DNA of 64,000 bases from positions 124,001 through 188,000 of the forward strand of contig NW_004451879.1 of assembly GCF_000321225.1 (NCBI RefSeq), in the 5' to 3' direction. The stretch is from Odobenus rosmarus divergens. Taxonomy: Eukaryota; Chordata; Mammalia; Carnivora; Odobenidae. Position 1 is the first letter of the stretch. Each line of letters begins with the position of its first letter. The notes under the pieces were generated by a model. The model was given only the letters and a program-made list of their open reading frames with translations. It ran no database searches and had not been told where the DNA came from. This document shows, one piece after another, positions 11,401 to 26,400 of this stretch. Made by a program: the position numbers and the translations under genes.

Positions 11401-14400
11401 CATGGCTCTGATCACAAGCCCTCCAGTGACCTCTGATCACACATAGAATAAAATCCAATGTCCTTCTCTTGGCCTAAAAAGCCTTATTTGATCTCTCCAA
11501 ACTCATTTTCTGTGCAATAATTTTGAGACATGATGACCTCCTTTCTGTTTCTTGAGCTTGGTAATTTTACATCTTCAGAAATTTGCATTGGCTCTTGCTC
11601 TGCCTGAAACTTTCTTCCTCCAGATGTCCAGATGATTCACTTCACTCACTTTTTACCAGTATCCCTCACATGTCAGGCCTGCCCTGAACACCATAAACAA
11701 AGCAGCAACTGCAATCCCCTTCTGTTGCTTCACTCTCTTTTATTTGCCTCATCACTATCTGGCTTTGTGCTATGTAGTTATTTCCTTATTTATTTATAAT
11801 CTGTCTTTTCTATATTATATTATAGTTCCATGGCAGGAACTTTTTCTTGTTCACATCAAGAATGCTTGTCCATGAGTAGTGCCTGTTACATAGCAGAGAG
11901 TCAAAAACCATTTATTGTCAGATGAATGATTTCCGAAGATCATAAAAAATATTCCATTTGTGTTGTTTTGTTAAATATTCCAGATAAGTATCTTATTACA
12001 TAGACAGCACTGATTTCAATGGCAAAATTTTATCTTCATAATTTTCTGCATCTAAATTATTTGTTCCTTAACCAAATTATCTACTATTAATATGTGACGC
12101 AAAAAGAAACAAAGTCATAAGTAAAAAGCTATCTTGATTATGTTAGTCATATCTGCAAAGTAGAAGCTGTGCAAAAGGGTAACAGTATAGTGTAAGAGAT
12201 CATAATTATTAGTGATTATGCTGTTATGTATTATTTACTGAACACGAAGGATGCTGTTAAGAGTGACGATTCACATTTACTGTGTGCCTACTTTGTGCAA
12301 GGTACTGTATTAAGAGTTTTACATGGTTCTTCTCATTTAACTTTCAAAAGAAACAGTATGTGGCTCTGATGATTATTGCTGCCTCTACCCCCATTATAAA
12401 TACAAGCAGACAGAAGTCTGGAGAAGTGAAATAACCTGTCCTGGAACATGAAGTTGAAATCATCTGATGCTAAAACCCTAGCACTGCTCTACTCTACTAC
12501 CCTGCTTCTATTAAAGACTTTTCATAATGTGAATAAATATTAGGCTGGTATTCAGAGGAACTGAATTCTGGTTTCAGCTCTGAAGTTCACTCCCCCCATG
12601 TGACCTTGAACTTAAAAAAAAAATTCAGGTTTTCTCATCTGTAAAATGCAACGTTTGCACTAATCAGATTTTCTCACATGGCCTATACTGTCACAAGATT
12701 GTAATTTATTTTCAAGGAGAAAGGTGAAACAGGTGTATGTGTGGAGAAGCATTACTTATTAAGTATATGCCAATTAAATGCCATAATTAATAGCATTGTG
12801 CTATAGGCATCAAATTTTAGAACTATAAGTACCCATCAAGGTCATCTAGAAAACTGCCTTAGTATAGAGCAGTGGTTATGTTACTTGCCTCAGTAACACA
12901 AACCAAGTGTGGCTGAGTTGGATAATAAAGCACTCCAATTCAGTACCATTCACCATGGGAAAATAGAAGCAACACACCCTGGATTATACAATAAATGTGT
13001 TGTACACATACATACAAGAAACAACCCTCTTAAACTATGCTGATGAACTATCCCAAACGATCTTCACAAATTCTCCATAGGACTTAGGCATTATATGTTC
13101 TAAAGCACAATTATCTACCATGATGGCACTTGTAGGTCACAGAATTATGATAGCAAAAATAGAGTAGGAATCAGACATTGATTAGCTGCCATTGCTAGGG
13201 CTTGTTGTTCCTTAGGGGATGTAAGAGAAAGAGACAATACCTGGGAATTAACAAAAACAGTAATTTTCCTGGAGGGAGTTGTAAGTAAATGAGAAAGAGC
13301 CAGTCATGCAGGAGGAAGTGGTGACTATTTTTTGGACTGCCAGTGGAAAGAAGTACTTACAGTATCTCTTTACACATGGTACACTTATTGTTGTACGACT
13401 TGCCATCAGCATCACGTACAGGATCACGCTCCCGAGTACAGCTGAGTTTTCCATTTTGCATTTTGTCCCGATACTCTGCGCATTGGTCCTGAAAAAGGAG
13501 AGGAGAGTAGGTCTCCAGATTACCTGATCTCTCGTATTGCTGTTAAATTTAACAAACTTAACTCAAAACAATCTGAGTAAGAAAAGTTCTGATTTACCTC
13601 CTCTTATATATAACACCTAGCACTGCTATCTACAGAGAAAGGGGGACGGGAATCACCCATATTCTAAGACGTCAGTTGTCATGGATAATAATATTGCCTT
13701 TAAGGTTCTACACAGGGAAATTACCAAGCTCGCTGGGATTTAACAGCATGAAGGGTCAGCAAACTACAGCCTACAGGACTAATGTGTCCTGCTGCCTGTT
13801 TTTATATATGGGGTTTTATAAATAAAACTTGAAACACACCCTCACTCATTCAGGTATTATGGCTGCTTTCTGACAACAATGGCAGAACTGAACAAAAGCA
13901 ACAGAGACTATAGGACTCAGAATGTCTAAAATATTTGCTATCTGGCCTTTACAGAAAAGAGAAGTTGCTGACCTCTGTGTAGATCAAAGGGAGAAAGAAA
14001 TGTTGGAGGGAAGTATAAAGTTATGCAAAATGCCAAGGAAAACAGGCTTGAGCGAACTGTGGAGCCGAGAGACAAAGGGCCTTACCAGCTCTCCCCCTTG
14101 AGAGTGAGGATGTAGCCTCCTTACCGAGAAAGATGGAAAAACAGAATAGCCAGAATTTATCAACAGATGACAGATCTGGTAGCAAAGGGATGGTCCTGAT
14201 ATAGCAAGGTCGTAAGAAGAGAGCTCAAGTGGCTGTCGTCTTACACAGTGGTGTTCACACGCCAGAGGAGGGGGTTTACAGGCAATTACTGTCATTCTGA
14301 CCCTTCAAAATGTCTCAGGAAATGGGCTAAAAACTTGCCTAAATTATTTTATTTTCTCCCTGCAAGAGTGAATAAGGGAAACCAGAGTTCAGTGAGATGA

Positions 14401-17400
14401 ACTAATTTATTCTAAGCTGCACAAGTCCTGTGAGGCAGGGGCAGGGTCATACCCCCAACTATCTGGCTCTGAAAACCCTGCAGTTTCACCGTATTATGCT
14501 GCCTTGGATCCCAACAGAAAATCTGCCTCTAACACGTGGCTCCACTGAGGGAAAGAGAGAACAATAAGAGAAAAGGAGGAGCATGAGATGCTGATGGGGA
14601 ATGTCCCCATGCTGATGTCACTGTCTCTGCCGTGATCAGTTACTGGCCTGAGATTTACATTCTGTAAAAGGGGGTCAGGAGACTCGGATGACGTCATCAT
14701 GTTCATTATTTCCAGGTTTAAAGAAGTCAAAAATGTGCCCTAGAGAGATGAATAATTACTGAGATATCACCCTACGGTTTCAAGGGGGTAACTGCCCTGT
14801 CCTTCCAAGGACGCCTTCACACCCAGCATGACTTACGTTCCCCTTTCCCATGGGTGCCTTTGTCCATGACTTGCGTCCCCCCTGCCTGTGCAAGTTAGAG
14901 GTTCTCTCACCTGAGCTTTCCCTCCTCCGCCCGCGCCACCACCACCATGGGAACTATGCCCCGCCGCGTTTCTCTGATCTTCATCTTCTTTTCTCTTTCT
15001 TTCTTCATCTTCTTTCTGGCTGGAAATTAGAAAGGGGGAGGTAGGGAATAATAGATTACAGAGAGTGGGGTGAGTTTCTGCAAGTTCCTCCTCCTGTGAC
15101 CAAATTAGATTTGTATAGAATTCACCAGCATTTACTGAACAGCTACCATGTTGCAGGCCCTCTGAAAACAGAAAGACGAATTATGTGGAGTCCTACTTTT
15201 TTTTTTTTTTTTGAGTCCCTCCTCCTGTGACCAAATTAGATTTGTATAGAATTCACCAGCATTTACTGAACAGCTACCATGTTGCAGGCCCTCTGAAAAC
15301 AGAAAGACGAATTATGTGGAGTCCTACTTTTTTTTTTTTTTTTTGAGTCCTTCTGCCTGGAAGAGCTCTCCCTGCTGTAGAGGAAGACCAAGTACATAAA
15401 CATAAGCAAGACCACGGGAACGTTTTACCAGCCCTTCATAAATGCTCCCTGTGACTCTCAGCTGGATTCTTCTCAAATACCTCAGAGCCAAGAGGTCCAA
15501 CAATAATTACCTTTTCCCACCAAATGTGCCCTTGCTCCTGGACTCTCTGCCTTCCATGAAGAACAAAACCCTGGAGCTGTCTCTGCTCCTGCCTCTCAGC
15601 TCCCACAGCTGTTGCCGGCATGACACTGATTTCACATCTCACCTTCTCTCCTGTTTCTCTGACTCCAGTTATCGCTCTCGGATTCCTGCAAACCCCTTCT
15701 ACCACCAGCAGCATTCCGAATCTCAGTCCCTTCCTTCTCTTTGTTCCCTTTTTACTGCCGACCTACGAATCTTCCCAAAGGAATCATATTTATGCCACTT
15801 ACTCTCCTACCTGAAAAATTTTAGCAGCTTCCCATGATATATAGAATTGACTTCAAAGTCCTTGATCTGGCATTCAAACCCAGCAAAGTGGCTAAGTTCT
15901 AATGAAACTAAATGACTTGCTCTTTACCGTTGATACAGTTTCCTTAATTTTAGAGCTTTACCTATGCCTTTTCCTTCTTCTCTCATTCCTTCCTGTTCAC
16001 ATCTTATCCAAATTATAAAGTCCAGTTCTACTCCCCCATAAAACTTCCTATTAACTCTCCCTTCCCTGAAGTGCTAGAACCCATTGAATACATCATTTAT
16101 CATTTAGCAATTCCTCCTTCGTATTTTTTTAAAGCTTTATTTATTTATTTTAGAGAGAGAGCAGGGGGAAGGGCAGAGGAAGAGGGAGAGAAGCAGACTC
16201 CCCACTGAGTGCGGAGCCCGATGTGGGGCTGGATCCCAGGACCCTGAGATCATGACCTGAGCCGAAACCAAGAGTCGGACACTTAACTGACTGAGTCACC
16301 CAGGCTCCCATCCTCCTTCCTATCATATGAACTTGAACCCATGTCTATTTCATCCATCTATGTACAATCATTATTCACACTGTACATTGTAGATGTTCAA
16401 TAAGTGGCTATTGAATGACTGAAATATTTTATGTGTACTTCTGAGCTTTCTGTAAAGAACTAATTTTCATTTTGTGAAAAATGTGATATTTTCAAAAACG
16501 TAGGTAGGAAAGTTAGGCTGATAGTAAAATATGTTTATTATCTTCCCAGAGGTATTTAAAAGATGATGTAGAGAAGGGATCCATCAGACAGCAAAGGACT
16601 TAAAATTTTACCAAGAAAGATGTTGTGATCTATTAATAGGTGGGCTCCCCTCCAGAATTTATAGAGAATATAATACCCTAGTCATATATTGTCTATTTCT
16701 AGAATTGTGAATCTTGGTCTTTATAAAGAAAGATTTGCCCGAAAATGCTCTGCAGAGAATCATTTGCTCCCTTTACATGTAAAGAAAGGACAAACACAAT
16801 AGACATTATCTTCCTGGCTCTCTGTCTCCCCAACTCTGCCAACTCCCAGCAGGGGCCTCATTTGTGCACTCACAAGACAGCTTTACACATGGCACACTTG
16901 TTGCCGTGGGTCTTGCCATCTGGGCCACGCACGGGATCATTTTCTCGTGTGCAGAAAAGATTTCCATTTTGCAAAAGGTTCCGAAATTCACTGCATGTAT
17001 CCTAAAGGAGGAGAAAAGGCAAGAGCGTGGGTATTTTCATATAAATTACTTTGTTGGATTCCTTCCAAGTGCTTCCTAGTAAAACAGGAACAGAAAATGA
17101 CCTCTGGGTATTTTTCTTCCTGGCAATTATTTCATTCAATTCCTACTAAACACACATGACTTAAAAAGAAGTTTCTCTTTCTTTTTCCTTGAGATTTAGC
17201 CCCCAAATCCAGACTAATAATCTGCACCCACACATAAGAAAGAATCCCTTAATAACTTGGGTTCTTGGCGAACTGGCCACTCATCTTTGATGGCGGCAAG
17301 CAAATGCCCAGAAACCTGAAAAAAATCTACTTGGAATCAACCTTTTTGAAACCAAGAAAATATTATCCTAGAATATTCTAGTGTGCCCAATGTACTATTT

Positions 17401-20400
17401 TCATTTTCCCCAAAATGCTGGCACCAGAAATAATTAAAGATAAAGTGAGGAACACAACTGATGTGACCCAATGTGGTCATTCAAAACGACATAGTAGGTT
17501 AGGAATTACGTTAGATTTGGTGTCTGGAGGTCTAGGTTTGAACTCTTTTGTTTTCATTTTTCAATTGTGAGAACTTTGAAATACAAAGATGTGGAATCTG
17601 ATGCCGATAGTCCCACTGCAATTTCTTCCTTCTCTCTGGGTTTTAAATCTTCATTTGAAAACACAGGAATAAGATAGATCAGATGTTTGCAAACTATGGC
17701 CTGTAAGCAAACTCTGGCCCACCACCTAGTTTTGTAAATAGTCTTCTTGGAACACATCCTTACCCATTTATCTGCATATTACCTGTGGCTGCTTTTACAG
17801 CCGTGACAGTAGTGTTGGGACAGAGACCGAACGGCCACAACCATTCAAATGTCTACTATTTGGTCCTTTAAGAAAATTCTATCAATTGCTAGATTAGATG
17901 AACCTTGAGTTCTCTTACATAGACTTTCGGTAATTCCATGTATTTTGGTCTTTTTTTTTTTTTTACAGAGAAACTGCAAAACCTCATCCTCCACTGTGAT
18001 ATTAACCTTCTAGGACAATTACCTTTTCAGCTTCTCTCTTAGCTTTTGTTCTGGATTCAGCTTCTTCTTTTTCTTTTGCTTCTTGCTGGCTGTAGGAGGG
18101 GGAGAGGGGAGAATCATTCCTGGCACCCAGTACCTATTATCCTAAAGGGAAAATCTCTCTAGATAGAAATATCCCATTATTTCCATACCTCTACCAACTG
18201 AGTTTGGGAGTACAAAGGTAAATGCACTGCTCTCCATATTGTTTTTTGTTTTTAACTTTGCTTAAAGAATAAGACACACGCATCATAGCAAACCAATCAA
18301 CAAATTTTTAGCACTACGTTCTTCTGGAAAATAAAGATATTGTCCTTCTTCCCAGAAAGCAATGAGGATGCTTGAAAATATTTACTAGATGTTAGCAAAT
18401 GTTCAATTTGGTAGCACCCAGTGACCGCATCTTTGGATTATTCATGGTAGTATTATGCAGAGATCAGCTATCCCAGTCCTTGTATGCCATTAACGCTGGG
18501 GGAACCTGCTGTGAGCACATGGTCCTCCCTGGAGCAATTCAAGGACATTTTCAAACACTAAGAATACCTCAAAGAAATGCGCAAAGTATATGGCTTTATA
18601 ACTGTTAATCCTTGAACTCCATGCAAAGATAGCTTCCATAGCTACTTCCTAGAGAAAACCTTCAGTATGACCTCCCTTGCCTGCCCCAGGCCTATCTTCT
18701 CTACACTCAAGCAGCAGTGGCTGTGGATCTACTCACAAAAAGGCCTCACACATGGAGCACGTATTGCCATGCATTTTCCCATCTGGGCCTTCAATGGGGT
18801 CGTTCTCTCTGGTGCAGGGGAGTCGACCGTTTCTCACATAGTTACGGTATTCATGGCACAGCTCCTGTCAAGTGAGGGTGGATTTAAGAATCAGGTAACT
18901 AAATATTGGAGAACTCTTCCACATTACCCCTCTGAAAACTGTGATAGAATATCCAAACTTAATGGATACATCAAAATGGTGATGTAGGAGGTCAATGTTA
19001 CCAAGATACTCTTCAGGGGCCTAGGTCACACATTATCTGGAAAATAAGATTACGTTACTGATCTCATTAGAAAACCTTCAATTCAACTCAAATGTTATTC
19101 TGGGTTAGGTACTGTGAGATAAATGAAGAAGAATCATCTATTGTTCCTTTTGTAAAAAAAAAAAAATGTGATTGGCAGAATAAAACTCCTACCCCCCAAA
19201 TTTGTCCAAGTCCTAATATCCAGATCCTGTGAATATATTACCTTACAGGGCAAAAGGGACTCTGTGGATATAATTAAGTTAAGAAACTCGAGATGGGGAG
19301 ATTCTTCTGGATTCTCCTATGTCCCCAGTATAACTGCAGGGTTCAGTCCTTACAATTGCAAGAGTGAGACAAGAGGGAATGAGGGAGTTATGACTGCAGA
19401 AGAACAGTCAGAGACATGATGTTGTTGGCTTTAAGATGATGGAAGGGGTCCAAGAGCTGAGGAGCATGATGGCTTCTAGAAGTGAGAAAAAGCAAAGAGA
19501 AATTCTCCCCTATAGATCCCAGAAAGGAACACGGCCCTACCAATCCTTTGATTTAGCTCAGTGAGACCCAGGTCAGACTTCTAATATAAAAACCAAAGAT
19601 AGTAAGTTTGTGTTGCTTTAGGCCACCAGGTTTGTGGTAATCTGTTAGAGCAACCATAAAAACCAAGTACAGAGTATTTAGAGTCTTTGGAGAAAGTGCA
19701 TAGAGGCATCTATAAGTTAGAATAAAACAAATTATATAATTGAGGAATAAAGGAAAATTGCTGGCATAATAGATGACAGAGTTATTAACTATATTGTATA
19801 AATGGGGAAAATCTTTGGAGAGCAGCTAATACTTATTCTGAGCCACAAAAAGTGGCCAGGATTTTGACAGAATAAAGGGATAGTCAGGTCTGAGTATGAG
19901 GGGACCATACAGAAAGTAAAGTTGCATGTATAATACCGAAGACTTAAGGCATGTGAGGGGCTGTGCTGATATACATGGGTAAGTTTCTCAGGACTTCATA
20001 AAAATAATACACATAATAATATTCTATAAGTGAAGAAAGTAAGACACAAAACTGTCTGCCTTACTGGTAGGGAGATGCAGGCAGTATCTGAGCCCTGGCA
20101 GTATGAGTCCAGAGTTCAGGTTTTTAACCATAACGTGACTGAGTCCATAAGACGGGACACCTCGAATCAATGCTTGGCGTGTCCAAGAAGCAACAAGGCA
20201 GCACAAGGATGGCAACGGGTAGGAAGTAGGTCTGAGAGGTGGCAGAGCTCAGATCATGCATGGCATTGTAAGCCACTAGAAGGACCTTGTTTCTTACTCT
20301 GCATGAGATGAGAAGTCACTGGGTGGCATAACCTCCCTTATGTTTTTAAATGATTACTTTGGTTTTTGAGTTGAGGGTAGATTGTAGGGAACAAAGGTGA

Positions 20401-23400
20401 GAGGAGGGAGAACAGTAAGAAATCAGGTCTTCCAAATTATAAAACGATACAGGAGAGAAGAAATGAAGACCTGAGGCGCACCCTATAGGAATCTTACAAA
20501 TGGTGACAGGGTGAAAGATCTAAGGTGTGTCATGGGCATTATAGCCAGAACTTGTGTTCTAATTGCTAGCTCTCAGATTATTAACTATATATATCTCCTA
20601 ACTTCTTAGCTGAGCCTCTGAATCCTCCTCTATAAAATACAGACAATAATACATACCTTGAATGGTTACTACAAAGATCAGTCCTAAAATTGCTATACCA
20701 TATGGCATATAGCAGCAACTAAATAATTAATAGTCATCATCATCATCATCATGTGAGAATGTAAACCCAAGGTTCAAAAATGTTGTTAAGTAATTTTCCC
20801 AAAATCTCACAGAAAATTAATTGGGATTAAAACTGAGATTTGTTTGTTCGTTTTGTTGTTTTGAACTAACCATCCTTATATAAAAAGATACAGAGAAAAA
20901 TCTGAAATCTGCCTCTATTGGTTTGCATTCAGTTGATAACAAGATAGCCATCTGTATACACTTCTTTTTTGGGGATAATACAATTCACATGGTCAGTGGA
21001 GAAAATGATGACTGACCTCTTCTCAAATGCACAAGCCACTAAATCAGATATGGTGTGAATGGGAAGAAGGAATCTTCTTATACACAAGGATCCAAATACA
21101 TGTTCTCAGTCTGCAGAGTCACTAAGGACACTGGGATGAGGAGGTGGGAGTGGGGGGCTTGCCCAGGGGAATGGAATATTTATGTGGTTCTAATATCTAA
21201 AACAGTTACCTGTGCTGCTTCTCTTTTCACTTTATCAGCCTTTGCTTTGTCCTTTCCTTCCTTGCCGTTAGTTTTCTTCTCTTCTTCTTCAAGTTTGCTG
21301 CAATTGCAAACAAAGAAGATACAAGCTAAGTACAATTTCCCATTGTCTATGAAAATGTATTTTAAAAAGGGATGAGGATCTTCCAGACAAGGTCAGATTC
21401 ACTCTTCAGTAAAAATTTATCCAGTCTAAGAGATACTATCACTGTGTCCAACAATGCTGATAATAAACAAAATAATAATAAAATACAATACACCTTAAAA
21501 AAAAAAAACTAGCATGATCTTTTATCAGTATGAGACCCTCAAGTAGTCTTGACTCCATCACTTATCCCATCAATCAGTGATTTCAATGATCTGAAAGAAG
21601 TCACAGTTACCTTGATTTTTTAAAATTGTCCAACTTTTCCTTTATAAATAACAACCATATCAGTGATGAAAGCCAGAGGTGATACCAAGTCAGACGATGG
21701 GCCCATAGTCAAAATAAACCATGTTTCCCTATAAAATTATTTTTTAGATATTATTTTAAGGGAATTAATATTCAGGTTGAAGTTCAAGTTTTAGAATAAT
21801 GATCCAAGTCCAATAAGATGCAACAATTAATATTTTAGGTTGATCATGAGCCTAAGCTTCTGGCTTTCTTGCCATTTTCTACTGATACACAGTTTATCAA
21901 AGCTGGAAAATCTGTAGCACTGATGAGATCCCATCTAGTCATCACCACAGCATGAACAATGGATCAAGTGAGAAAAGAGCCTTGATTTCCTGACTCTCAG
22001 GCCACTGTGTACACTAGTGGCCTAGTCTGTCAGTCTCTCCTTCAAGGAACTATGTGCATATACCTGAGATTGGACAAGGACATATGAAAGTTAAGGGAAA
22101 ACAATAACCTTGCACCTTTTCAACAGATATTATTTAAACATTTACCTTAGCTTGACACTCTGTAGAGGATTAGGAATCTAAGAAGGAGGAGAACCTGAGG
22201 AGGTAATAATCAATTTCTCCTAGACTGTCTCACACAATGGAGCTTTAGTCCCACTCACCAAAACAATGGCCTAAAAGTCCCCGGATTTGGCTCACAAGAA
22301 GACATTTCAATAAACATCTAATGTATGGGCTCGCCTCTTAGAGGTTTTACTCTCTATACTAAACCACTTATCAAAGTGTTATTTCAGCTGTGCATTGGAA
22401 TGTCCCTGAAGGGATAAATACAATCTTCTCCATTCCTTTTCTCATTCAGGTTATTTTAACACTTCTTGCCTACTGGTCTCATAAACTTCTGACCAACTGG
22501 TTTTCCCTTAGCCAATAGCTGAATATATTCACAGAATCATAAAATGTCAGTGGGGGAGAGAGAGAGAGACAAAGATATCACTGCATCCAGATCATCAAAC
22601 TTCGGCTTTCAGTTATGAATGATGATTATCTAGTGTTAAAAATATAAATTAAGACTTTCCCGTGACTTAACTAGAGGATAGAAGGACAACTGGATAGAAG
22701 GTGCCTGGGTGGCTCAGATGGTTAAGCGTCTGCCTTTGGCTCAGGTCATGATCCCGGGGTCCTGGGATTGAGTCCCACATCGGGCTCCCTGCTCCTTGGC
22801 GAGCCTGCTTCTCCCTCTGCCTCTACCTCTCTCTCTGTTTCTCATGAGTAAATAAATAAAATATTTTTAAAAATTTTAAAAAAAGGGTAACTGGATAGAA
22901 AATCGCATTGTCACTGTATGATTCATTATTACTTCATGTATTGTCCATGTGCTTTTAAACTTACATAGCATACAAGCATGATATATATTCTACACATTTC
23001 TAGGAAACTGAGACTCAGACGTGATTGATGATGAGAGATTCAGTGGGACAGATGAGGGTAGGTACTCACAATAGGCTTGCACACATGGCACACTTGTTTC
23101 CGTGCATTTTGCCATCGGGGCCACGGACGGGGTCATTCTCCCTGGTGCAGATAAGCATTCCATTCTTCACTTGGTTCCAAAATTCACTGCAGAGCTCCTG
23201 GAAAATATTTTCTCAGAATGACTGTCTACCCTTCCTGCACCTTTGCCTCTTCTGAGGAATAAGTGATGCAGAGTAGAAGAAAAACAAAAAGGGAAGACAG
23301 GGAGCAGTAAATCGATAAGTATTTACAAAGCTTCCATCATGGACTCAGAATTGTCATTGCACTAGAGTGGATCTGGAAATATTTATCATCATCATTCTCC

Positions 23401-26400
23401 CGAGGCTGCTTCCACTCTAGGTGCAGAAGAAGACTGATAAAAATTAGAGAACAATATACATGTTTGTGTTATGTTACATATCACACTCTATAAGAGCTAT
23501 GAAAGATTGAAGGGGAGAGAGTTCAATGGACCTAGAAGAGGAGGCTTCCTGGAGGAACTGAGAATATTGCTGAGTCTTCATGAGAAAGAAGGACATCCTG
23601 CCATCTGCAACTACTTGGATGAAACTAGAGGACACTGCTAAGTGAAATAAAGGAGACAGAAAAAAAATTATGGTACGATCTCACTCATATGTGGAAACTG
23701 AAAAAGCTGACCTCATAGAAACAGAAAGTAGAGTGGTGTTTGCCAGGGGCTGGGGGGTGGGGGAAATAGGGAGACGCTGGTCAAATGGTATACATTTCCA
23801 GTTAAAAGATGACTTAAGTTCTGGAGATCTGCTTTAGAGCATGGTTATTATAGCTAACAATACAACAGTATACTATACAGTATACTTGAAAGTTGCTAAG
23901 AGAGTAGATCCTAAATGTTCTCACCACAAAAAGAAATGTATTTATGTCATAGCGTGATGTGATGGAAGTGTTAGGTAATGCTATGGGAGTATCATTTTAC
24001 AATATATGTGTGTACCAAATCAAGACAATATACACAATGTTAAACTTGCAGAATGTTGTATGTCAATTATATCTCAATAAAGCTGGAAAATTTAAAATAA
24101 GAAGAATGTGCAAAAAAATTGGTGAATCTTGATTTGTCTTTAGAAGGCTGAGAAAGAAAAGAAAAACATGCTCACACTAAGAAATAAAGATATGGAGGAG
24201 AGGACAAGTATGAGTCCTTGGAGAAACTGACACCTTCCTGGGAGCTCCTTGATAAAGCAGAGGGATAGGGGATGCAGATTTCAAACAGGAGAGGTACAAT
24301 ATAAGCAGAGGGAAGGAGAAATGTGTTAAGACTGACTGGAAAATCTAAGATGATTTAGCAGCTGATCAGATATTATGGATAAAACAAGTGTTCAATTCTA
24401 AATTACCAGTAAAAAGATGGTTTCAACCAACAGAAAGAAAGTTCATGAGAAAGTGAGTCAGTTTAAAGGTAGACTTTTAAACTGTGTCAACTTTCCCCAA
24501 ATAAATATTAGGCTTATGCTTTGCATTTATTAGGTAATAAGATCCATAAAGGCAAATTTTGTTTATGGCTGTCATATGAGAGTAATCCGACATCACATAC
24601 AGACAGATTTTGTTGGTGTTACTTATGACAACAGAAATATAAGAAAAGCCAAATACGGAGAATATGCCTTACAGAGTAAATTAACCCTCTCCTTCTTATA
24701 AAATGAAACTCAAAATTTGAATTATCATGCAATAAAATCGATACTCTAGAAACTTCTACTTGAGACCCCTTTTTACAAGTGAAAGGCTTTTTGTTGTTGT
24801 TCATTTCAGGCATGGCAATTGAAAGGAAAACATTTCTGCTAATGAGATACCTAGAATACTTAAAGGAGAAAAAAATGTCAAGGCATAACATTAGCAGTCC
24901 TGAGAAAAATTACCTTTGTAGCTTCTCTTTTAGCCTTTGCTCTTGCTCTTTCTTCTTGTTGACTATAAGGATCAGGGGAAGAAAAAGAGGGGAAAAGAAG
25001 AAATGGGTCTTAATACAGTAGAGTAGATTCTTAACATTTACAGGGGGATCATTCGTTGCTTTGACAATTCTCAAGCATCCCCAAAGATCCACTCACAGCA
25101 ATTTGTAATTTTATTGGATAATAAACTGAAATTATTTACTTCACCTCAAGAGAATAGTGTGCAAAAGTCCCTTAATGAGTAAACCCATTTAGCTCCTCAG
25201 CAAGAACACTGCAGTAATACTTTCCTATTGGCTGATTATTTTGCATCTGCTACAGCTCTCGAGAAAGTGTTAATATTTGGCTTCTGGGAGGCATATAGCA
25301 TGGTGGTTAAGAGGACAGAGTCCATGGGGCGCCTGGGTGGCTCAGTCGGTTAAGCGACTGCCTTTGGCTCAGGACATGATCCTGGAGTCCCAGGATCGAG
25401 TCCCACATCGGGCTCCCTGCTCAGCGGGGAGTCTGCTTCTCCCTCTGACCCTCCCCCCTCTCATGTGCTCTCTCTCTTTCTCTCACTCTCTCTCTCAAAT
25501 AAATAAATAAAATCTTAAAAAAAAAAAGAGGATAGAGTCCAGAGCCATAAGGAACACAAGAAATGTCTGAACCTCTCTGTACCTTCCTCATCTTTAAATA
25601 CGGAAGGGGAAGGGAGGGACGGGAGGAGTAGTAACCACATTCTTATCAGAGGATTGTTGTGAGCATTAAATGAGTTGATACCTGTAAAGCAACTAGAGGA
25701 AGGATCTGGTACATAATGAAATGATTGATAAAAGTGATATAAGTGATCGCTATCACTGTAATTATTATTAAGAGTGAACCCTCCAAAAAAAGGTATATGA
25801 TGGAAATGAAGTGAGGGTGATAGCTCTTAACCATTTTTGATAACTAACAGTGTTGCAAATCAAGTGTAGCACAACTGGATCTATAATCTAAACAATTTAA
25901 TCCTGTTAAATATGTAAAAAGTTTTCATTTTAAAATGTAAAAATGTGTAAATTATATGCAAAAATGTTATGTTTCAATCAACGTAAGAATTGCTCATTCA
26001 TTGATCAAATTAAAACTTTTTTCTAAAAGGTGAAAAGATACCTGGGTGGCTGAGTTGTTAAGCCTTTGCCTTCGGCTCAGGTCATGATCCCAGGGTCCTG
26101 GGATCAAGCCCCGCATCAGGCTCCCTGCTCAGTGGGAAGCCTGCTTCTCCCTCTCCCGCTCCCCCTGCTTGTGTTCCCTCTCTCACTGCGTCTCTCTCTG
26201 TCAAGTAAATAAATAAAATCTTAAAAAAAAAAAAAGGTGAAAAGACAGGGCGCCTGGGTGGCTCAGTAGGTTAAGCATCTGCCTTCAGCTGAGGTCATGA
26301 TCTCCCGGCTCCTGGGATTGAGCCTCAGCAGGGAGTCTGCTTCTCTCTCTCCCTCTGCCCCTTCCCCCTGTTCATGCTCTCTCTCTCAAATGGATAAATA

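Larger units (their letters stand above)
10299..13360. other. SPINK5: Intron between Kazal and linker exons of module 11 (3.1 kb)
   Basis: Contains a truncated L1 3' end, a long L2 copy and a MIR-like piece (about 12270-12440). Otherwise nothing is recognised. Confidence 0.8.
15020..16873. other. SPINK5: Intron between Kazal and linker exons of module 10
   Basis: Contains a 141-bp tandem duplication close to the linker exon, an L2 copy and a SINE inserted into it. Confidence 0.85.
18865..21209. other. SPINK5: Intron between modules 8 and 9 (2.3 kb)
   Basis: Contains a MaLR-like LTR, L2-like sequence (about 20240-20480) and a short CATCAT run (20734-20752). The rest is unassigned. Confidence 0.8.

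Noticed and set aside
15442..15837. 131-codon plus-strand frame
   Set aside because: No domain, no splice context, and it overlaps L2-like intronic sequence on the strand opposite the gene.
16745..17159. Several plus-strand frames across the Kazal exons (here and at 18667, 30432, 33232, 41925)
   Set aside because: They are antisense shadows of SPINK5 exons; the minus-strand translation carries the Kazal Cys pattern and splice sites.
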